Shown: positions 35,306 to 48,201, numbered from the stretch's first letter. The stretch is DNA of 64,000 bases from Talaromyces rugulosus (GCF_013368755.1 NC_049564.1:1124001-1188000); one strand, 5' to 3'. Notes: generated by a model from the sequence alone, not told the origin. Made by a program: numbers and translations.

Positions 35306-35849
35306 GGTGCGAACTGTTGTTGCGACTCGTCAATTCGGTGCAGATTCAGTCGAGCATGTATTTCTTTTTCTTTTCGAAAGATCTGACAGAAGCGGTCTGC
35401 GATACGATCGATGGCCAAGATATGCACGTATGACGTGGACGGCGATGGACAGGACGATGCTCGGTCGATCTACAGACTTGGCAGGCAGTGTTAGTTTTTT
35501 TTTCTCTGCATCTCAATCCAATCACATACAGTACAGTCAGTGGAAATTCCGATCTGGGCCAGCCACGATGAGATGCAATAAAGAATGCAGGTTGTTTGTT
35601 GTTTGAGGTTCACGTTTGAAGTTCTCTCGGCGGGATAACGCCGGGCCAATGGGAGGTTCGCCGACTGTCTGACCGAATGCGGAGAAAAATATCGACTTCT
35701 TCCAACCACCACTAAGCAGTTCGATCAAGATCACGACTCGATCGATTCAATTGAATTCAGCTAGCCAGCTGTTTATCGCATATCCATCCATCCAACTAGC
35801 TAATTAGCTAGCTAGAAATACAACACCCACCCAGTTCCCTCCCCCCACC
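35306..35849. promoter_or_regulatory. Divergent promoter of HIS3 and a small membrane-protein gene
   Basis: No perfect Gcn4/CpcA site (TGACTCA) was seen, though HIS3 is normally under general amino-acid control. Short AGCTAGCTAG-type palindromes lie just before the HIS3 start (about 35797-35815). Confidence 0.4.
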
Positions 35850-36646
35850 ATGGCCGGCACGCTATCTCGTCGGACAGCGTCCATCTCGCGCATCACCAAC
35901 GAGACCAAAATCCAAGTCTCGCTCTCTCTCGACGGCGGCGCTTTGCTTCCTTTTGGAGCAAGCGACCACTTCCCCGCGCCCGAGTCGGCCGAAGACATCG
36001 CAGCCGCAAAGAAAGGCGTTATCCCGGACAAGAATGCCCCGCACTCTACTCAGTTCACGTCGACCCAGCAGATTACGATAAACACGGGCATTGGGTTCCT
36101 GGACCACATGCTGCATGCGCTGGCGAAGCACTCGGGCTGGAGCTTGGCAATTCGTGCCAAGGGGGACCTCTACAGTGTGTTCTCTCCCTTCCTCTTTTTT
36201 TTTTTCGTTTCTTCTAACAGACATATCTAGTCGACGACCACCACACTACAGAAGACACCTTCCTCGGCCTCGGCACCGCCTTCACACACGCCCTGGGCGC
36301 CCGCGCATCTCTCACACGCTTCGGCCGCGGTGACGCACCGCTCGACGAAGCCTTGTCGTGGGCCGTCATCGACCTGTCGAACCGCGCCTATGCCGTGATT
36401 GACTTGGGATTCAAGCGCGAGAAGATTGGCGATTTGAGCACGGAGATGATCACGCACGGCCTCGAGAGCTTTGCGCAGGCGGCCGGCGTCACGCTGCATG
36501 TGGGCTGTACTTATGGCGCAAACGATCATCATCGTGCTGAGAGTGCGTTCAAGGCGTTGGCCGTTGCGGTGCGGACGGCGTGTGCGCGCCGGTCTGCCGG
36601 TGAGGTGGGCGCGGGCGATATTGTGAGTACGAAGGGGGTTCTCTAG
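35850..36646 (+). CDS. HIS3: Imidazoleglycerol-phosphate dehydratase
   Basis: Catalyses step 6 of histidine synthesis, dehydrating imidazole-glycerol phosphate. Two exons, 35850-36174 and 36231-36646, with a 56-nt intron, give 246 residues. The metal-binding motifs are present: [18 protein letters not shown] before the intron, then DDHHTTED immediately after it; [16 protein letters not shown] forms the second His cluster near residue 225. The conserved [23 protein letters not shown] stretch is also intact. A 20-residue insert near residue 45 ([15 protein letters not shown]) is typical of fungal enzymes. Confidence 0.97.
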
Positions 36647-37100
36647 TGTATAGACTCTAGAACATTGTATAGAGAGTTGTATGAAAATAATGAGAATATT
36701 GAGCTCGGAGATAGCACTGTCTCCGTACCGTGCTCTGGTAGTAGTTTCAAAGATATTGGCCAATCACGAGTCAGTCAAAAAAATATACTAATACCATAGT
36801 AAATACTACATATTAATAGATCCAACGGACTCACTCTGCCGCGCACCGACAGCTAGACACAGGTAGAAATACAGCCTTGTCCCTAGTTGTATAGAGCGGG
36901 CCGACTCGCCGACAGCGCAGCCCGTCGCATCGACAAGTCGGCGCTGCAGTTTCCGGCACTAGCCCAGTTAGGAAATATATAAACCGACACACAAAAACTA
37001 TATAAACCATATGTTTTCTACCTCTATATCTCGAATAACAATCAACGAGAAAACAATTCAATTCTAGAAACAAGCCAACAAGCAAACAAAGAAAATCAAA
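36647..37100. other. Spacer between HIS3 and the nitroreductase gene
   Basis: Holds the HIS3 terminator and the promoter of the downstream gene; an A/C-rich leader precedes the ATG at 37101. No other feature seen. Confidence 0.35.
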
Positions 37101-37829
37101 ATGTCTCTCCTCCAAGCAATCCAATCCCGTCGCTCTACCTACCGCCTCACCAACAAAAGCCCCATCCCAGACACGCGCATCCAAGAAATCGTCAATTTCA
37201 CTGTTCGACATGCGCCCAGCGCATTCAACGTGCAGTCTGCGCGCGCGGTTGTGTTGTTTCGCGAGCAGCATGAGAAACTGTGGGATGTTGGGTTGCAGGT
37301 GATTCAGACAGAGATGCCGCCGGCTGTGAGACCCGTGTTGGAGACGAAAGTTGCTGGTTTGAGAGCCGCGTATGGGACGGTAGGTTTTCCCCCTCTTCTT
37401 ATTGTTTGTATTTTTGAGATGCTAATCTATTTGCAGGTGCTGTGGTTCGAAGACGGCGCTGCGCTCGACGCATTGAAAGACAAGAACCCGGCTATCCAGG
37501 GCCTCATTCCTGAATGTATGCAATACTTTTTCTTTGCTTCCAAAAAAGATAAAGAACAATAAAGCTAATTTGTGTAAAAAGGGTCCGCACACTCCTCCGG
37601 AATACACCAATTCATCACCTGGACAGCCCTCGACAACGAAGGTCTCGGCTGTAACCTGCAACACTACAACTTTAGCACCACTTTTATCGAAAATGTGCAT
37701 AAACTCTGGAACATCCCGTCGTCGTGGAAACTGCAGGCCCAGCTGGTATTTGGACAGCCAGAAGGATCAGGTCCGGAGAAAGAAAAAGAGATACAACCAG
37801 TGGAAGGGGAGAGGGTGCTTGTTTTTTGA
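37101..37829 (+). CDS. Nitroreductase-family flavoprotein (Frm2/Hbn1 type)
   Basis: Three exons, 37101-37379, 37437-37515 and 37582-37829, give 201 residues. The start MSLLQAIQSRRSTYRLTNKSPI and the following HAPSAFNVQSARAVVLF are the FMN-binding opening of fungal nitroreductases; EDGAALDALKDKNP and SSGIHQFITWTALDNEGLGCNLQHYN with a C-terminal W.LQAQLVFGQPEG complete the family pattern. The enzyme should use FMN and NAD(P)H to reduce nitro or quinone compounds, and in yeast relatives act in lipid or redox stress signalling. It converges on the gene for a secreted protein, 77 bp apart. Confidence 0.9.
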
Positions 37830-37906
37830 GTAAACAGATATAAAATATTAGATTAACGAATCAATGGATATAGGTAGAATGAATATAATTTAAAAAAAAG
37901 TTCAAT

Positions 37907-38582
37907 TCAAAAAAGTACATCCACAGCACGCTTCCAATACGCCCTGCGCTCCTCGGTCACCGTCGTATTCACACACCCCGAGATATAAGCTTCCCACCCA
38001 GCCTGCGAGCCCTGTAACAGTCCCAAACGCACTTCCTCTGAACACTGCGTCGTGAGAAACCACGCGGCCGAGCCAAAATCCCAGTGTGCGCGCGACAAGA
38101 GCAGATCGAGGGTTGCGCTGACGTTGTTGTTGACGCGGTCCTTGATTTCGGGGATCGACGACGCGTATTGTTTGTTAAAGGAGGGGGATTGCATATTGCG
38201 CGCTTTTTATCACGTTAGTACCGTCTTAAAAATTAAAAATAAAATAATAAAAAAACACATGTATAAAGGTTTAAAAAAAAAACGCACTGCCCTGCCCCGC
38301 AACCCCAGGGAAATGGTTCCGATTGTACTTGAAATCGCCAGTCTCAAACGCCATCAAACTGAGCAGCGCGGCCTGCTCGCCCGGACTGTAAATTAGGTAG
38401 CTAGTAAAAACATCGTTGATGATGGGGACGGCGTCGGCTGCGGTCGCGCATTCACCGGCGGCGGGCGCGTTGGCGCAGGATAAGGAGTTGGGTGAGATGG
38501 TGAGGAGTTGGTCAGTTGTTAGGGCTGCTGCTGCGCTGACGAGAGCCAGAGCGAGAAAAGGGATGAGAGTGGATAGGCGCAT
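37907..38582 (-). CDS. Secreted fungal protein of unknown function
   Basis: Two exons, 38582-38288 and 38202-37907, give 196 residues; the 85-nt intron has a perfect TACTAAC branch site. MRLSTLIPFLALALVSAAAALT is a clear signal peptide. The mature part has four Cys (CANAPAAGEC, TQCSEE, ISGCVN), suggesting two disulfides, and a central LMAFETGDFKYNRNHFPGVAGQGTRNMQSPSF. The Glu in AFETGDF followed by an aromatic-rich loop is reminiscent of lysozyme-like folds, but that is speculation. Many ascomycetes have similar uncharacterised proteins. Confidence 0.8.
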
Positions 38583-39084
38583 TTTGTTGGCATTTATTTT
38601 TTGGAGATGAAAAGAGGAAAGATGAAAAGAAGGGGGAAATAAAAGATGACTATTGCCGCGCCGATGTGTCACTGGAATGTAAGCTAGAATACGCTATGAC
38701 TTGCAAGTTATCTCTGATATGTAACGATCTATTGTATACAGATCTATATTCAATACATATTTACGCATACGCTAGATATTGTAGCACAGGCCCTCCTCAC
38801 AACACATTAAAATCAATAATAGGCATACATGAACGAGAAATAGAGTGCCCATCACACTCGGGACTGTGCAAGAGAAGAATATCAACAAGCGAGGAATCAA
38901 TCCCACAAGATCAAACGCGCCATGCAACGACAGCAAGCAATGTTTGCTCGAGAAGTCATTGATATGCAAAATGCTAAGTAGCAAGGTTCTATAGTGTGTG
39001 CACAGAAAAAGAATTAAAAAGGGGGTAGAAGAAGAAAAGAGAAAAAAAAAACAGCCGTCATGTCATGTCAAGTTTTGTTCACGG
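38583..39084. other. Promoter of the secreted-protein gene and GT32 3' region
   Basis: No gene or repeat recognised. Confidence 0.35.
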
Positions 39085-40296
39085 CTAATCAAAGTAGCCT
39101 TCCGACTTGCGACCGATTTCCTCGTCCGATGAGATCGATGTTTTCGAGCTGATCCGTCGGAGGAAGTTGGGCATAATGCTCAATGGGCGGCGTCTCGAGG
39201 GAGAAGACCCTCGGGCGCGGAATCGGTACTGGCCGGCCACCAGCAATCGGCCGTAAACCGACCACATGCAGAAGCCCACCACGCCGGCTAGGGTGAAGCC
39301 GACCACGGTCAATAGGACCCAGTAGCGGAGCATCTATACACAGGTTAGCACGAGTCAAGCACTTTGTTTGTAGATGTAGTTTGTAGCATACCCAGAAGAT
39401 AAGCTGGGCATCAGCACCGTGCCAGCTGTTGCCGACGTTGTGCGTGAAGAAACTCCATGGGGTGCCGTTGTATTCTTCCGGCATCAGTACGCGGACGCGT
39501 TCGGCATCCCTGGACTGGCCCATGTACTCCTTCCAGATAACAGATAAAAATAGCGGGCCGGTCGAGTACATGACGGTGATGTATGGCAGAAGCCAACTTC
39601 GGTCGTATGCCTGCAGAGACTCTATCACGCGCAGGAAGAAAGGGTGTTGCGGCACTGAGCCCATTGCGTCGTTGGAGATTCCCGTAGGCTTCGTTCGGCG
39701 GACCCAGGCTGGGTAAGAAAGAAGGGGGTCAAGGCGTTGTTGGCAGCCCTAACAACTGTTAGTTATCGTGAGAGTAGAGAGTGAACAAGAGTACGAACAT
39801 CATCCAAGTCAATGTAGGTGCCGCCATAGTGGCTCAGGATAAAGTAGCGGATAGAATCAGCCCGCTGGATCGGGTACTTGTAGCCATCAAAGGTCTCCAA
39901 AAACCACGGGTATTCAGTCGCGATGAACTCTCTCGACTTTTCATTTGTCCAGAGCTGCAATAACAACAGTTAGCCTGAGGGACACACACAAAAAAAAAAA
40001 AAGGTAGGATAACGAACCATATACTCATAGTCTGGGTGCAATTCGAGGCAAGACTGTCGAGGCTCGACCCATTGCGGGGGAATCGACTCATTGATATAGG
40101 TCTGGTGGATGATCTTAGGAATGATCTGGGGGCGAGTCTCTGGCGAGCCCGAGTCCGCGGATGGGAAATCAGTGCGGTGGATGGCGTCTTCCGAGGCGTC
40201 CTCGACCAGCAGGGTCAACAGCGTAAAGACATTTCGGACGAGGAAAGCGACGATCAGGAGATTCACGACGATGAAGATGAGCACGCCGCGTCGCAT
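39085..40296 (-). CDS. SUR1: GT32 mannosyltransferase, MIPC synthase catalytic subunit (Sur1/Csg1 type)
   Basis: Four exons, 40296-40018, 39954-39799, 39748-39392 and 39333-39085, give 346 residues. An N-terminal membrane anchor (VLIFIVVNLLIVAFLV) precedes IIPKIIHQTYINESIPPQW, then YPIQRADSIRYFILSHYGGTYIDLDDGC with the DXD metal site, NDAMGSVPQHPFF and FFTHNVGNSWHGAD; a second membrane span (WVLLTVVGFTLAGVVGFCMW) is near the C-terminus. This is the Sur1/Csh1 family, which adds mannose to inositol-phosphoceramide in the Golgi. The first two introns both use an unusual GTTCGT donor. The symbol refers to the family; CSH1-type paralogy cannot be excluded. Confidence 0.92.
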
Positions 40297-42506
40297 TGTT
40301 GCTAGCGGAAGGCAGTTGTGTGCCGTGGCGAGCGATAACCAACGACCTCGTGTCTTTCTAAAGATGTTTTCCTAAAAGGTTCACTTCACGGCCGACTGCA
40401 ATTGACAGGCAGGCTGAAGAAAAGGACGAGAGGAAGGATGCGGGATTCCGAAGGTTTTTTTGGCGGCGCTAATAAATCAACGGCATCGGTAGGTTGAATT
40501 TCGAGAGTCGGTCGGCGATTAGGGGGCGAGTATTATTAAACCGAGCGTTTCTCAACGAGAGCCGAGGCGTTTTATTTCGTTGAGAGGTGAAGATTAAAGC
40601 TGGATGGTGGATGAAGATGATGTTGGTTTGGTCGGCGGCGAGACGAGACGAGACGATAGGAGAAGTCGACAAGGAAGGAGCGCGCGACGAGAAGGCAGCG
40701 TAGCGGGATAGTAATGAGTGCAATAATAGTGCTACGTAGTGTAGTAGTAGTAAAAAGAAGAACGAGCAAACAAGAATAATAACGTTGGAGCCTAAGGGAC
40801 AGACGAGCAAATAATAATTTGCCTGGGAACGAAAGGGAGAGGAGCGTGCTGCGGTGCTCAGGAGGCTAAGTTGAGAGAGTGAGCGGCGGTTCGTTTCGCT
40901 CCCCTTGGCCGCTGGCGCCCGTGGGGGCGTATTGAATTTTCGCCCGTACCGCCGTGACGCGCTAACCCGGTGGGGCACGCTCCCGCTGAGCGCTGCAACT
41001 GGCTGCATTAATACAGCCTACCATCATATTTGTTGCTAGCTTACCGTTACGTCTGTATGGACTTGACTCTTGTAACAAGTCACTATCTACGTCGTCGTCA
41101 TCAGCAGAGCGTGTCGTGCACAAAGGACAAGTAGATCTATAATTATATCATGCATGCATCTCCCTGGTATTAAAGGATAATCTTACTGGCCGACGCTTTC
41201 TGACAGCGAGGCGCAGCACTGCTGATATCAAGTTTATCGTCCGATCTTGGCGCCACCTGAGGTCATCGGCCACGAACGACCACCGAGCCGGCAGACGGAC
41301 CCCGTGGGGCACCGTATCCGTATAGAGGAGTCTCTAATAGTAGTACTACAATAGTAGTCTAAAACTACCACTGGGTTACTCGTTGAGTCGTTACTGTAAT
41401 TTTCGTAATGCGCCGGAGTGACAACGACAAGCTTAGAGAACACCAATCGTGCGGCGCGCAAGGGGAGCGTGGGCATCTTGGCTTGGCAGAATGGATCCTG
41501 AGCAGACAAAGCGGAAAAGCGTTAGCTGTGAAAGTGTGTCCGACAGGGGTTAGGCCTGTACGTACTTTCTGGTGGGAGACTATCAGCTCTAGTTGACTAG
41601 TACGCACTAGTAGTAAATGATGAATACGGGGAACGGCTCCGTTTGGGCGTGACAATTCCCAGAGTTACCGCGGTTGAGAGTACTGCGGCCGACAGCGCCA
41701 AAGACGAAGATATTCTTTACTGCGTACTACGTACTACATACTATTTTCTTCGTTGAGTGCAGAGTATCGAAAATCAAAGTCTAACGGCACTAAAATTCAA
41801 GAATGCAATCTATTCTTAAACACGGCTATGCAATGCAATCTATTATAGTTTAACACCCATGCTTAAGTTGTCTACTCTTTGTCCGTATAGAATACGGCCG
41901 GCTGTACGGAACGCCTCGGTACAGCTTCGTTACCGCTTCTGACTGGCCAGAACAAGAAATAAGCGGGGCCAGGGCGGGGCTCATGGGCGGAATTCGGAAA
42001 CCAGCAATACGTAACATTACAATGCCACGCGGCCTACTTCTTGGTTCCCCGATTCCGTGGCTGCGCATGTCACGTGCCGAGCTAATACGTTGAGCATTTA
42101 GGCTGTGTTTCATGTTGTCCGATCGCTGTCTGTTTCCGATTGGACATCACTTTCTCTATCGCTCAGTAGGATCAACATCTCTAGCAGATAAATACAACTT
42201 GCATTATTCTATCTTCAACTTGATGTCAAAATAAATACACAACCAGCTAATCCAACGCCATGAAGCTCTTCCATATATCACATAATATATATCAATCAAC
42301 GCCTAGATGCTCTAAATGGCTGTACGAATAAGAAAACAAAAACAAAAACAAAACCGAAAACTCCACTAATTGCCCAGCTCCTGGTATCACATTGAACATC
42401 CTCAAAGACCATGCAAGTTGCAGTACTTCCACGTGCTGCATGTCGACCGATATAGTAAACGGGGGGAGAGAGAGAGAAAAGGTAAACGGATATTTCACCT
42501 TCATAA
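40297..42506. other. Long intergenic region upstream of the GT32 gene
   Basis: 2.2 kb without a convincing gene. It probably contains the GT32 promoter and long leader, and the Derlin 3' region. Noted sites are CACGTG at 42071-42076, ATTGG at 42139-42143, and a run of GTAC/TACT words near 41715-41742. Open frames on both strands in 40469-41008 and 41365-41655 look like composition effects. Confidence 0.4.
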
Positions 42507-43302
42507 TCACAGCACCTCCGGGGCTGCCGCCGCCATGATATCCGGGTTGATATTGGCAGCCTGCGTGTCGTCCGCAGAAGCCCGGCCTTCAAAGAGCCTC
42601 CTCCACCACGCCGGCGGATCCAGCGGACGATGGCCGTTGTGCAGTGACGGGTACACATCCGAAAAGAAATACCACACATGGCCCACGATGACCCCGCAGA
42701 TCTCGTCCTTGGGGACAATACGGTGCACAATAAGGCTGAATGCCATCAGCACCCACGGCAGATACGGCGCAGTAAATACCAGCAAGCCCAAAAAGCTCAG
42801 CCGCGTATCCGGGTTGCGTCGGCTCCAGATGTAAACGAGACTCGACGAGAGCGCGGATCCGAGGTATGGTAGCGAGAGGAACGGAGAGAGGATCAAGAGC
42901 GAGCTCATGGCGTAGAATAGCAGCCATGAAAAGTGTGCGGGCGATCGCCCGGACGATTCTTCAAGGAGTCGAGAGTATCTTTGTAGAAAAAAGACATGGA
43001 AGAGTAGGTCGAGGTTCAGCGGACCGAAGTAGAGAAACGTTGTGATCAAGCGCCAGTACTACATACCCGTTAGTTTTAAGTTTACGTTTCAATTCAAATC
43101 ATTGAAGACCAACCTGTGATCGCAAATATACTGCAGGCAAGCTGTAAAAAAGCTGGAGTGGCGACAGAGCTTCGCATTGGACGAGCACCGAGGTGGCCAC
43201 GGTGGCAGCTGTCCACCACCGCGTGCAGGGCGGCATTTCGAAAAACCACTGCTCGAGAGGGAACTGTCCTCCCTGCCCGCCATTTCCCCAGACGTCCGCC
43301 AT
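42507..43302 (-). CDS. Derlin (Der1-like ER membrane protein)
   Basis: Two exons, 43302-43114 and 43058-42507, give 246 residues. The N-terminal part has LEQWFFEMPPCTRWWTAATVATS and the LYSLPAVYLRSQ..YWRLITTFLYFGPL motif of Derlins; FHVFFLQRYSRLLEE and further hydrophobic segments (WLLFYAMSSLLILSPFLSLPYLG, LSFLGLLVFTAPYLPWVLMAFSL, then CGVIVGHVWYFFSDVYP) complete the rhomboid-pseudoprotease fold; GHVWYF.....P is a strong family mark. Derlins serve ER-associated degradation by thinning the membrane for retrotranslocation. It is divergent from the CENP-A gene. Confidence 0.94.
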
Positions 43303-44022
43303 CGTGTCGACTTGACTGCCTGTCTATCGCTAGGCCGGGGATTGATTCAAGCTTCACGAGAGCGCAAACGGGGAGCAGCTGGGCGCCTAATTGATATTGA
43401 CTCTAAAGAGGCTCTAAAAGTTAGTATTTTTAAGCTTTCAGTAGAGTTCTGCTCCTAGAAACAACAATATCGACGCAATCCCGCTTAGTTGGTCTTCTTG
43501 GAGGGGTCGTGGCTCATATGCTCAGTTGCTGATTGATTGATGATAGCTGGCGATTACGATTACCGATAATAGCAGCTGGCCTGCGTTATCAGGCACGTGC
43601 CCTGGCTTGGCACGCACCGCCACATGCACGCGCCACAATCAACGGGCGCTGAGGCTTTAGTGCGACGCGAAGCGCAGAATGTACTTTACGCGGGAAAAAT
43701 AAAGAGGTGGCTGGGGATAAGTCACTTCTCTTCGCTGGCGGGGGGGGACGACCTCTAGCATTATTTTCCCTTTTTGACATCTTGCACGAAGCTGGTCGGT
43801 CTCTACAAATCTGATCTGCGCGCGACAATCCACCTTGTTTTCCATCTTCGTCTCGTTTGCGACAGCTTCGTTTCTGACCCCCTTTGGAGCTTCCGGTTGC
43901 TTCAGTAACCCCCAAGTCGCAAATTCAAGATTCAACAAACACCACCAATTCACACTGAGCCGACCTCAGCAACCCAACCAAACTCGCACAAACACTTGGA
44001 ATTGTCAGTGAAATAACCAAAC
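43303..44022. promoter_or_regulatory. Divergent promoter of Derlin and CENP-A
   Basis: 720 bp between start codons. No strong known site was identified; the CENP-A-proximal part is C- and A-rich. Confidence 0.4.
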
Positions 44023-44708
44023 ATGCCACCCAAGTCTGTTCGAGCGCGCCCCAAGTCCGGCGGCGCAGCAGACTTTGAAAGACCAACAACAAGGGAAGGC
44101 GACGCCGGCCCTTCAACGACAACGACATCGCCAGCAATAACAAGAAGTCCCAAGGCTACAAAAACAGCACCATCGCCAGCTCAAGGCAAAAAGCGCAAGG
44201 CTACCGCCACCGCAGGTCGGGTCGGAAAACAGCCCGCGGCCAAGAAACCTCGAACGTCGAATATACAACGTGAGCTACATACCCTCTTTTTTTTTTAAAA
44301 AAAAAAACAAAAAAAACAATCGTATATAAAGAACCATCTTTTACTAACTCATATACAGCCGGCGACCCAACCCCAACAGGACGCCGCCGCCGCTACAAGC
44401 CCGGCACCGTCGCTCTCAAAGAAATCCGCAAATACCAACGCTCCTTCGACCTCCTCCTACTCAAACTCCCCTTTGCGCGTCTCGTTCGTGAAGTCGCGCT
44501 CGACTTGTTGCCCGCGGAAGTAGGTGCCGAGCTGCGCTGGCAATCTCACGCTATCCAGGCCCTCCAGGAAGCCGCCGAAGCGTTTCTCGTGCATTTGTTT
44601 GAGGATACGAATCTGTGCGCTATCCATGCGAAGCGTGTCACTATTATGCAAAAGGATATTCAGCTAGCGAGGCGGATTCGGGGAATGTGGGGAGGGTTGG
44701 GCTATTGA
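44023..44708 (+). CDS. Centromeric histone H3 variant (CENP-A/Cse4)
   Basis: Two exons, 44023-44269 and 44359-44708, give 198 residues. The histone-fold part begins [39 protein letters not shown] and ends [43 protein letters not shown]. Loop 1 reads [16 protein letters not shown], longer than in canonical H3, which marks a CENP-A rather than H3 or H3.3. The protein replaces H3 in centromeric nucleosomes and is the base of the kinetochore. The 80-residue N-terminal tail (Ser/Thr/Pro/Lys-rich, with basic [20 protein letters not shown]) is unlike the H3 tail. The tail and core are separated by the single intron. Confidence 0.96.
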
Positions 44709-45250
44709 ATTTTTTTTTTTTTTTTCCTTCTTCTTTTCTCATTTTTTTTGCCTTTAGCTTCTTTTTGCAAAACGGCCTGCGTACGGACTCAGGGACGGAA
44801 TTTCGGGGGAGTTTTTGTTTTCTTTTTGTGATTCCATTTTCCGGCGTTTACTCAGTTCAGCGCCTTCCAGCTTGACAGTTGAACAGTTCATTTGTTGTTT
44901 AGAGCCGAGGAGTCTGTCTTATGGTGTTGGCTTTTATTTATCATGTATCGCTATCATGGAAGAAGATATGCGTTAGACTCATAGTCACGGTGTGATCGCA
45001 ACGCTCGTTGCTCATCATGCTTAATAATATCAAATCGAAACTATCATTTAGTATTCAGAGTTACATAAAAAGAAAAGAGCAAATAAATAGCGCAAGTGGT
45101 ATCCTGATCCATGACGCCAAACCACTTTTTATGAAAACATAACAATTCCTCGCAACCGAAAAAATCAACCCCGAACCCGCCGAATGCAAGGAAACCAAAA
45201 AAAAAAAAAAAAAAAAATGTATGTACATAAAACCAGAAGGGAGACGAAAA
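44709..45250. other. Tail-to-tail spacer between CENP-A and MAU2/SCC4
   Basis: Begins with a T run (44710-44725) and ends with an A run of about 19 (near 45198-45217), as expected of two facing terminators. No gene. Confidence 0.4.
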
Positions 45251-48160
45251 TCAGCGGTACTCTGCATGTTTGAGCGGCGCCGGCAGCCCCATCAACACCC
45301 GATCAGCTTCTTCACGCACAGCATGCGCCTCGTCCGTCTTGCCCTGTCGATCCAGCGTTTCGGCCAGCAGTTCATCAGTGACACTAACCCAGAGACGGTC
45401 GTTTGCCTTTTTTGCCATTGCGCGGCTTGCGCGAGCGCTCTTTTCGGATTGTTCGCCTACGACGCCACGGAAGTACTTCCAGCTCATGAACGTGAGCGTG
45501 ACGCATGTGATTTGGCTGTTGCTAATGGCGGTGGCTGACTGTAGGGCTTGTTGGAGGTATTGCTTTGTTTGGATTGTTGAATCTGTGTGCACAATGGCAC
45601 AAACCAAATAGTAGGCGGCCTGGATGTATTTGTTGCTGCTGCTAAGGCAGAGCGGCTCTACTGTGGATAGAACCTCATTGAGACGACCGTGCGCGTAGTG
45701 TGAGGGTTCGCGGATGATTAGGATGGTGTTGAGAGCTGCAAGGATAGCGGTGTCTCGTCGAGGATCGTTGCGTGTCGTCTTGCTGCTTGACGAGAGCGAC
45801 AGAATCGGAGATCCAAACGCCGCCAATGCGCTGGTAAGATCGCCGGTGCCTTGTGAAATAACGCCCATTGCGTACTGCATGAGACACTTGACCGTCTCTG
45901 GAACTGCGGTTCCCAGTTGTTCGGTGGCGGCGCGTAGGTCCTTAAGGGTTTGACCAGCTGCGTCCCAGTCGGTTCGTGCGCAGGCCAGAAACATCTGATG
46001 CAACAGGATATTGCAGTGCAAGATTCGCCGCCATTCAACTCGTTTACCTGCTGCAACAAAAGATTCTTCTATTTCTTCAGGTGCCTTGAAATTGCCTTTT
46101 ACTCTGTCAGCATAAGTATATCCATGGAAGATCAAAGATACTCAACATACCACGAACCATACGTAGGCCCTCCTGTAGATACTTTTCTGCTTTGCGGCCG
46201 TCGTGGGAATTCTTGGACCCTAGAGTCACCGAGCTCAAGAAATAACAGAGAGCATACAAGTCATGCTGCGGCAGCCAGCTTAGAGTTAAGCACAACTTCC
46301 CCTCTTCAATGCGGAGGATATCCCCCATCTCTCCCTGTGTGGGAGGCGGTTTACTGTTGAGTGGTATTGAGAACGAGCCGTCATCTCGCCATCGCGAGTC
46401 GTTGATCCGTTGGTCCATTAAGGTCTGCATGATTTGCAGCTTCTGTGATGCCTGGTTCAAGTCGTATTCAAGCAAGCTGCACGATATGTCCACCATCTGA
46501 ACCATAGAGCCGATCTGCGGAATGTCTTGCACACTCGGGTCCAACTGATGACGGCGTGCTGCCGCCACAGCATTTTGGGCCTGCTCGACTGAATCCGAAT
46601 TGGTCGACAGTTGCAAATGGGCCAGTGCTTCCATCAAGGAAGCCACGACTGCCACGAGCTTGTCGCCGTTACGGGTAGCCAGACTTGAAAGTTTGTGTAG
46701 ATTATGAATCGCATGGACAAACTCTTGATGCGACCCAGACGACAGCGCAAGACTCACCCTGAGCAAGCGAAAGGCATACTCCCATGGGACGTATCGATAT
46801 CTAGGATTTTGTGAGTATGCTTAACATCAAGATTGTAATAATATAAACGCACGTTTCGACTTCTTGAATCATATTATCAATAGCTTTCACCGCTGCTTTG
46901 GGGTTGGATTTGTGAAGCATTCGCGCCAGGAGTTGTTGCATGGTGTATTTCAGGTCAACAAGTTTGTTCTAGCTAGAGTTAGATCATGGTACATGCAAAT
47001 CGTACGCAGCACTCACCCTCTCACAGACTTCGATCTATACTAGTATTAGAAATCACCTTATACATAATATTGAAGAGTCACGACTTACGCCTTTGCTTAG
47101 TGCTGTTTCCGCCTCTACATCGTTATCAGTCTCTTCAATGAGGATCCGAGCATATCGAAGTCGCGTCAATGCCTCTGTGCGGGGCGGCAATCGAAAGTTC
47201 TACACCCAACCATGTTAATTATATCCAGCCAAAAAAGATATGAATATACGAACCACCTGGGCAGCCTCCAGACAGCCTAGTCCTGTGGCAACCAGCTTGT
47301 AGTAATCCGCCAAATCGACACTATTCTTTGACAACGCAAGTGTGGTCCCTTTCCCATGAGCCGCATTCAGATACTCGTCTGCAAGCGCCAGGAGCAGTGT
47401 CTGGTAGTCCACGTCCTCGTCTGGAGCACGCGCCTGCACCTGAGGTGCTTGCGGCGCTGCCACCGCAGGCGTCTTGGGCGACATTTGCTGCAGGTGGCCT
47501 GGAGATGGAATGACGACTTGTGGGACTAGATTGAACGGTGACGAGGATGCTTTGCGCGCCTGTGGGTCGGGCCGTAGCGGGGTTGGGGTGGGATTTGTTG
47601 ACTGGGGAGGAAGAGGCGTGGTTGTTGGAGGTGTCATGGAAGTGTATTGTTTCTCCTTTGTCTCGCTGGAGGCCGTGTGGTACGGGGCGAGAGGCTGTCC
47701 CGTGGGGACGGACGGCGGCGCTGCAGCATACTGAGGAACCGGTGAGGGCGCCGGCGGAGAACCATTGGTATAGGAGCCAGAGCCTGGAGCTGTGCCGTGG
47801 ATGGCTGGTGCTGCAAAGGTGTCTGCAGGGTTCACAAATTGCAAAAGCGGTGGCTGCTGCGGTTGCGAGTGTTGCGAGTGTTGCGGTACTTGATGTTGAT
47901 GCTGGTGCTGTTGGTAGTGTTGTTGTTGTTGCTGTTGTTGCTGTTGAAGCTGATGTTGAAGATGGTGTTGTTGCGGTGGTATGTGCTGCTGTTGTGTGAC
48001 TGGGGAATGGAATTGCTGCTGTCGTTGTTGCTGCTGTATCTGAGGAGACTGGGGAGGTAATGGATGGGATATTCGTTGCTGGTTTTGCTGAAGTTGCTGT
48101 TGCTGGTGTTGTTGTTGCTGTTGCTGTTGTTGTTGCTGTTGTTGTTGCTGTTGCTGTTGT

Positions 48161-48201
<41 letters not shown>

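Noticed and set aside
40297..42506. Possible genes in the 2.2-kb spacer upstream of the GT32 gene
   Set aside because: Frames of 80-180 codons on both strands have no domain, no consistent splice sites and skewed composition.
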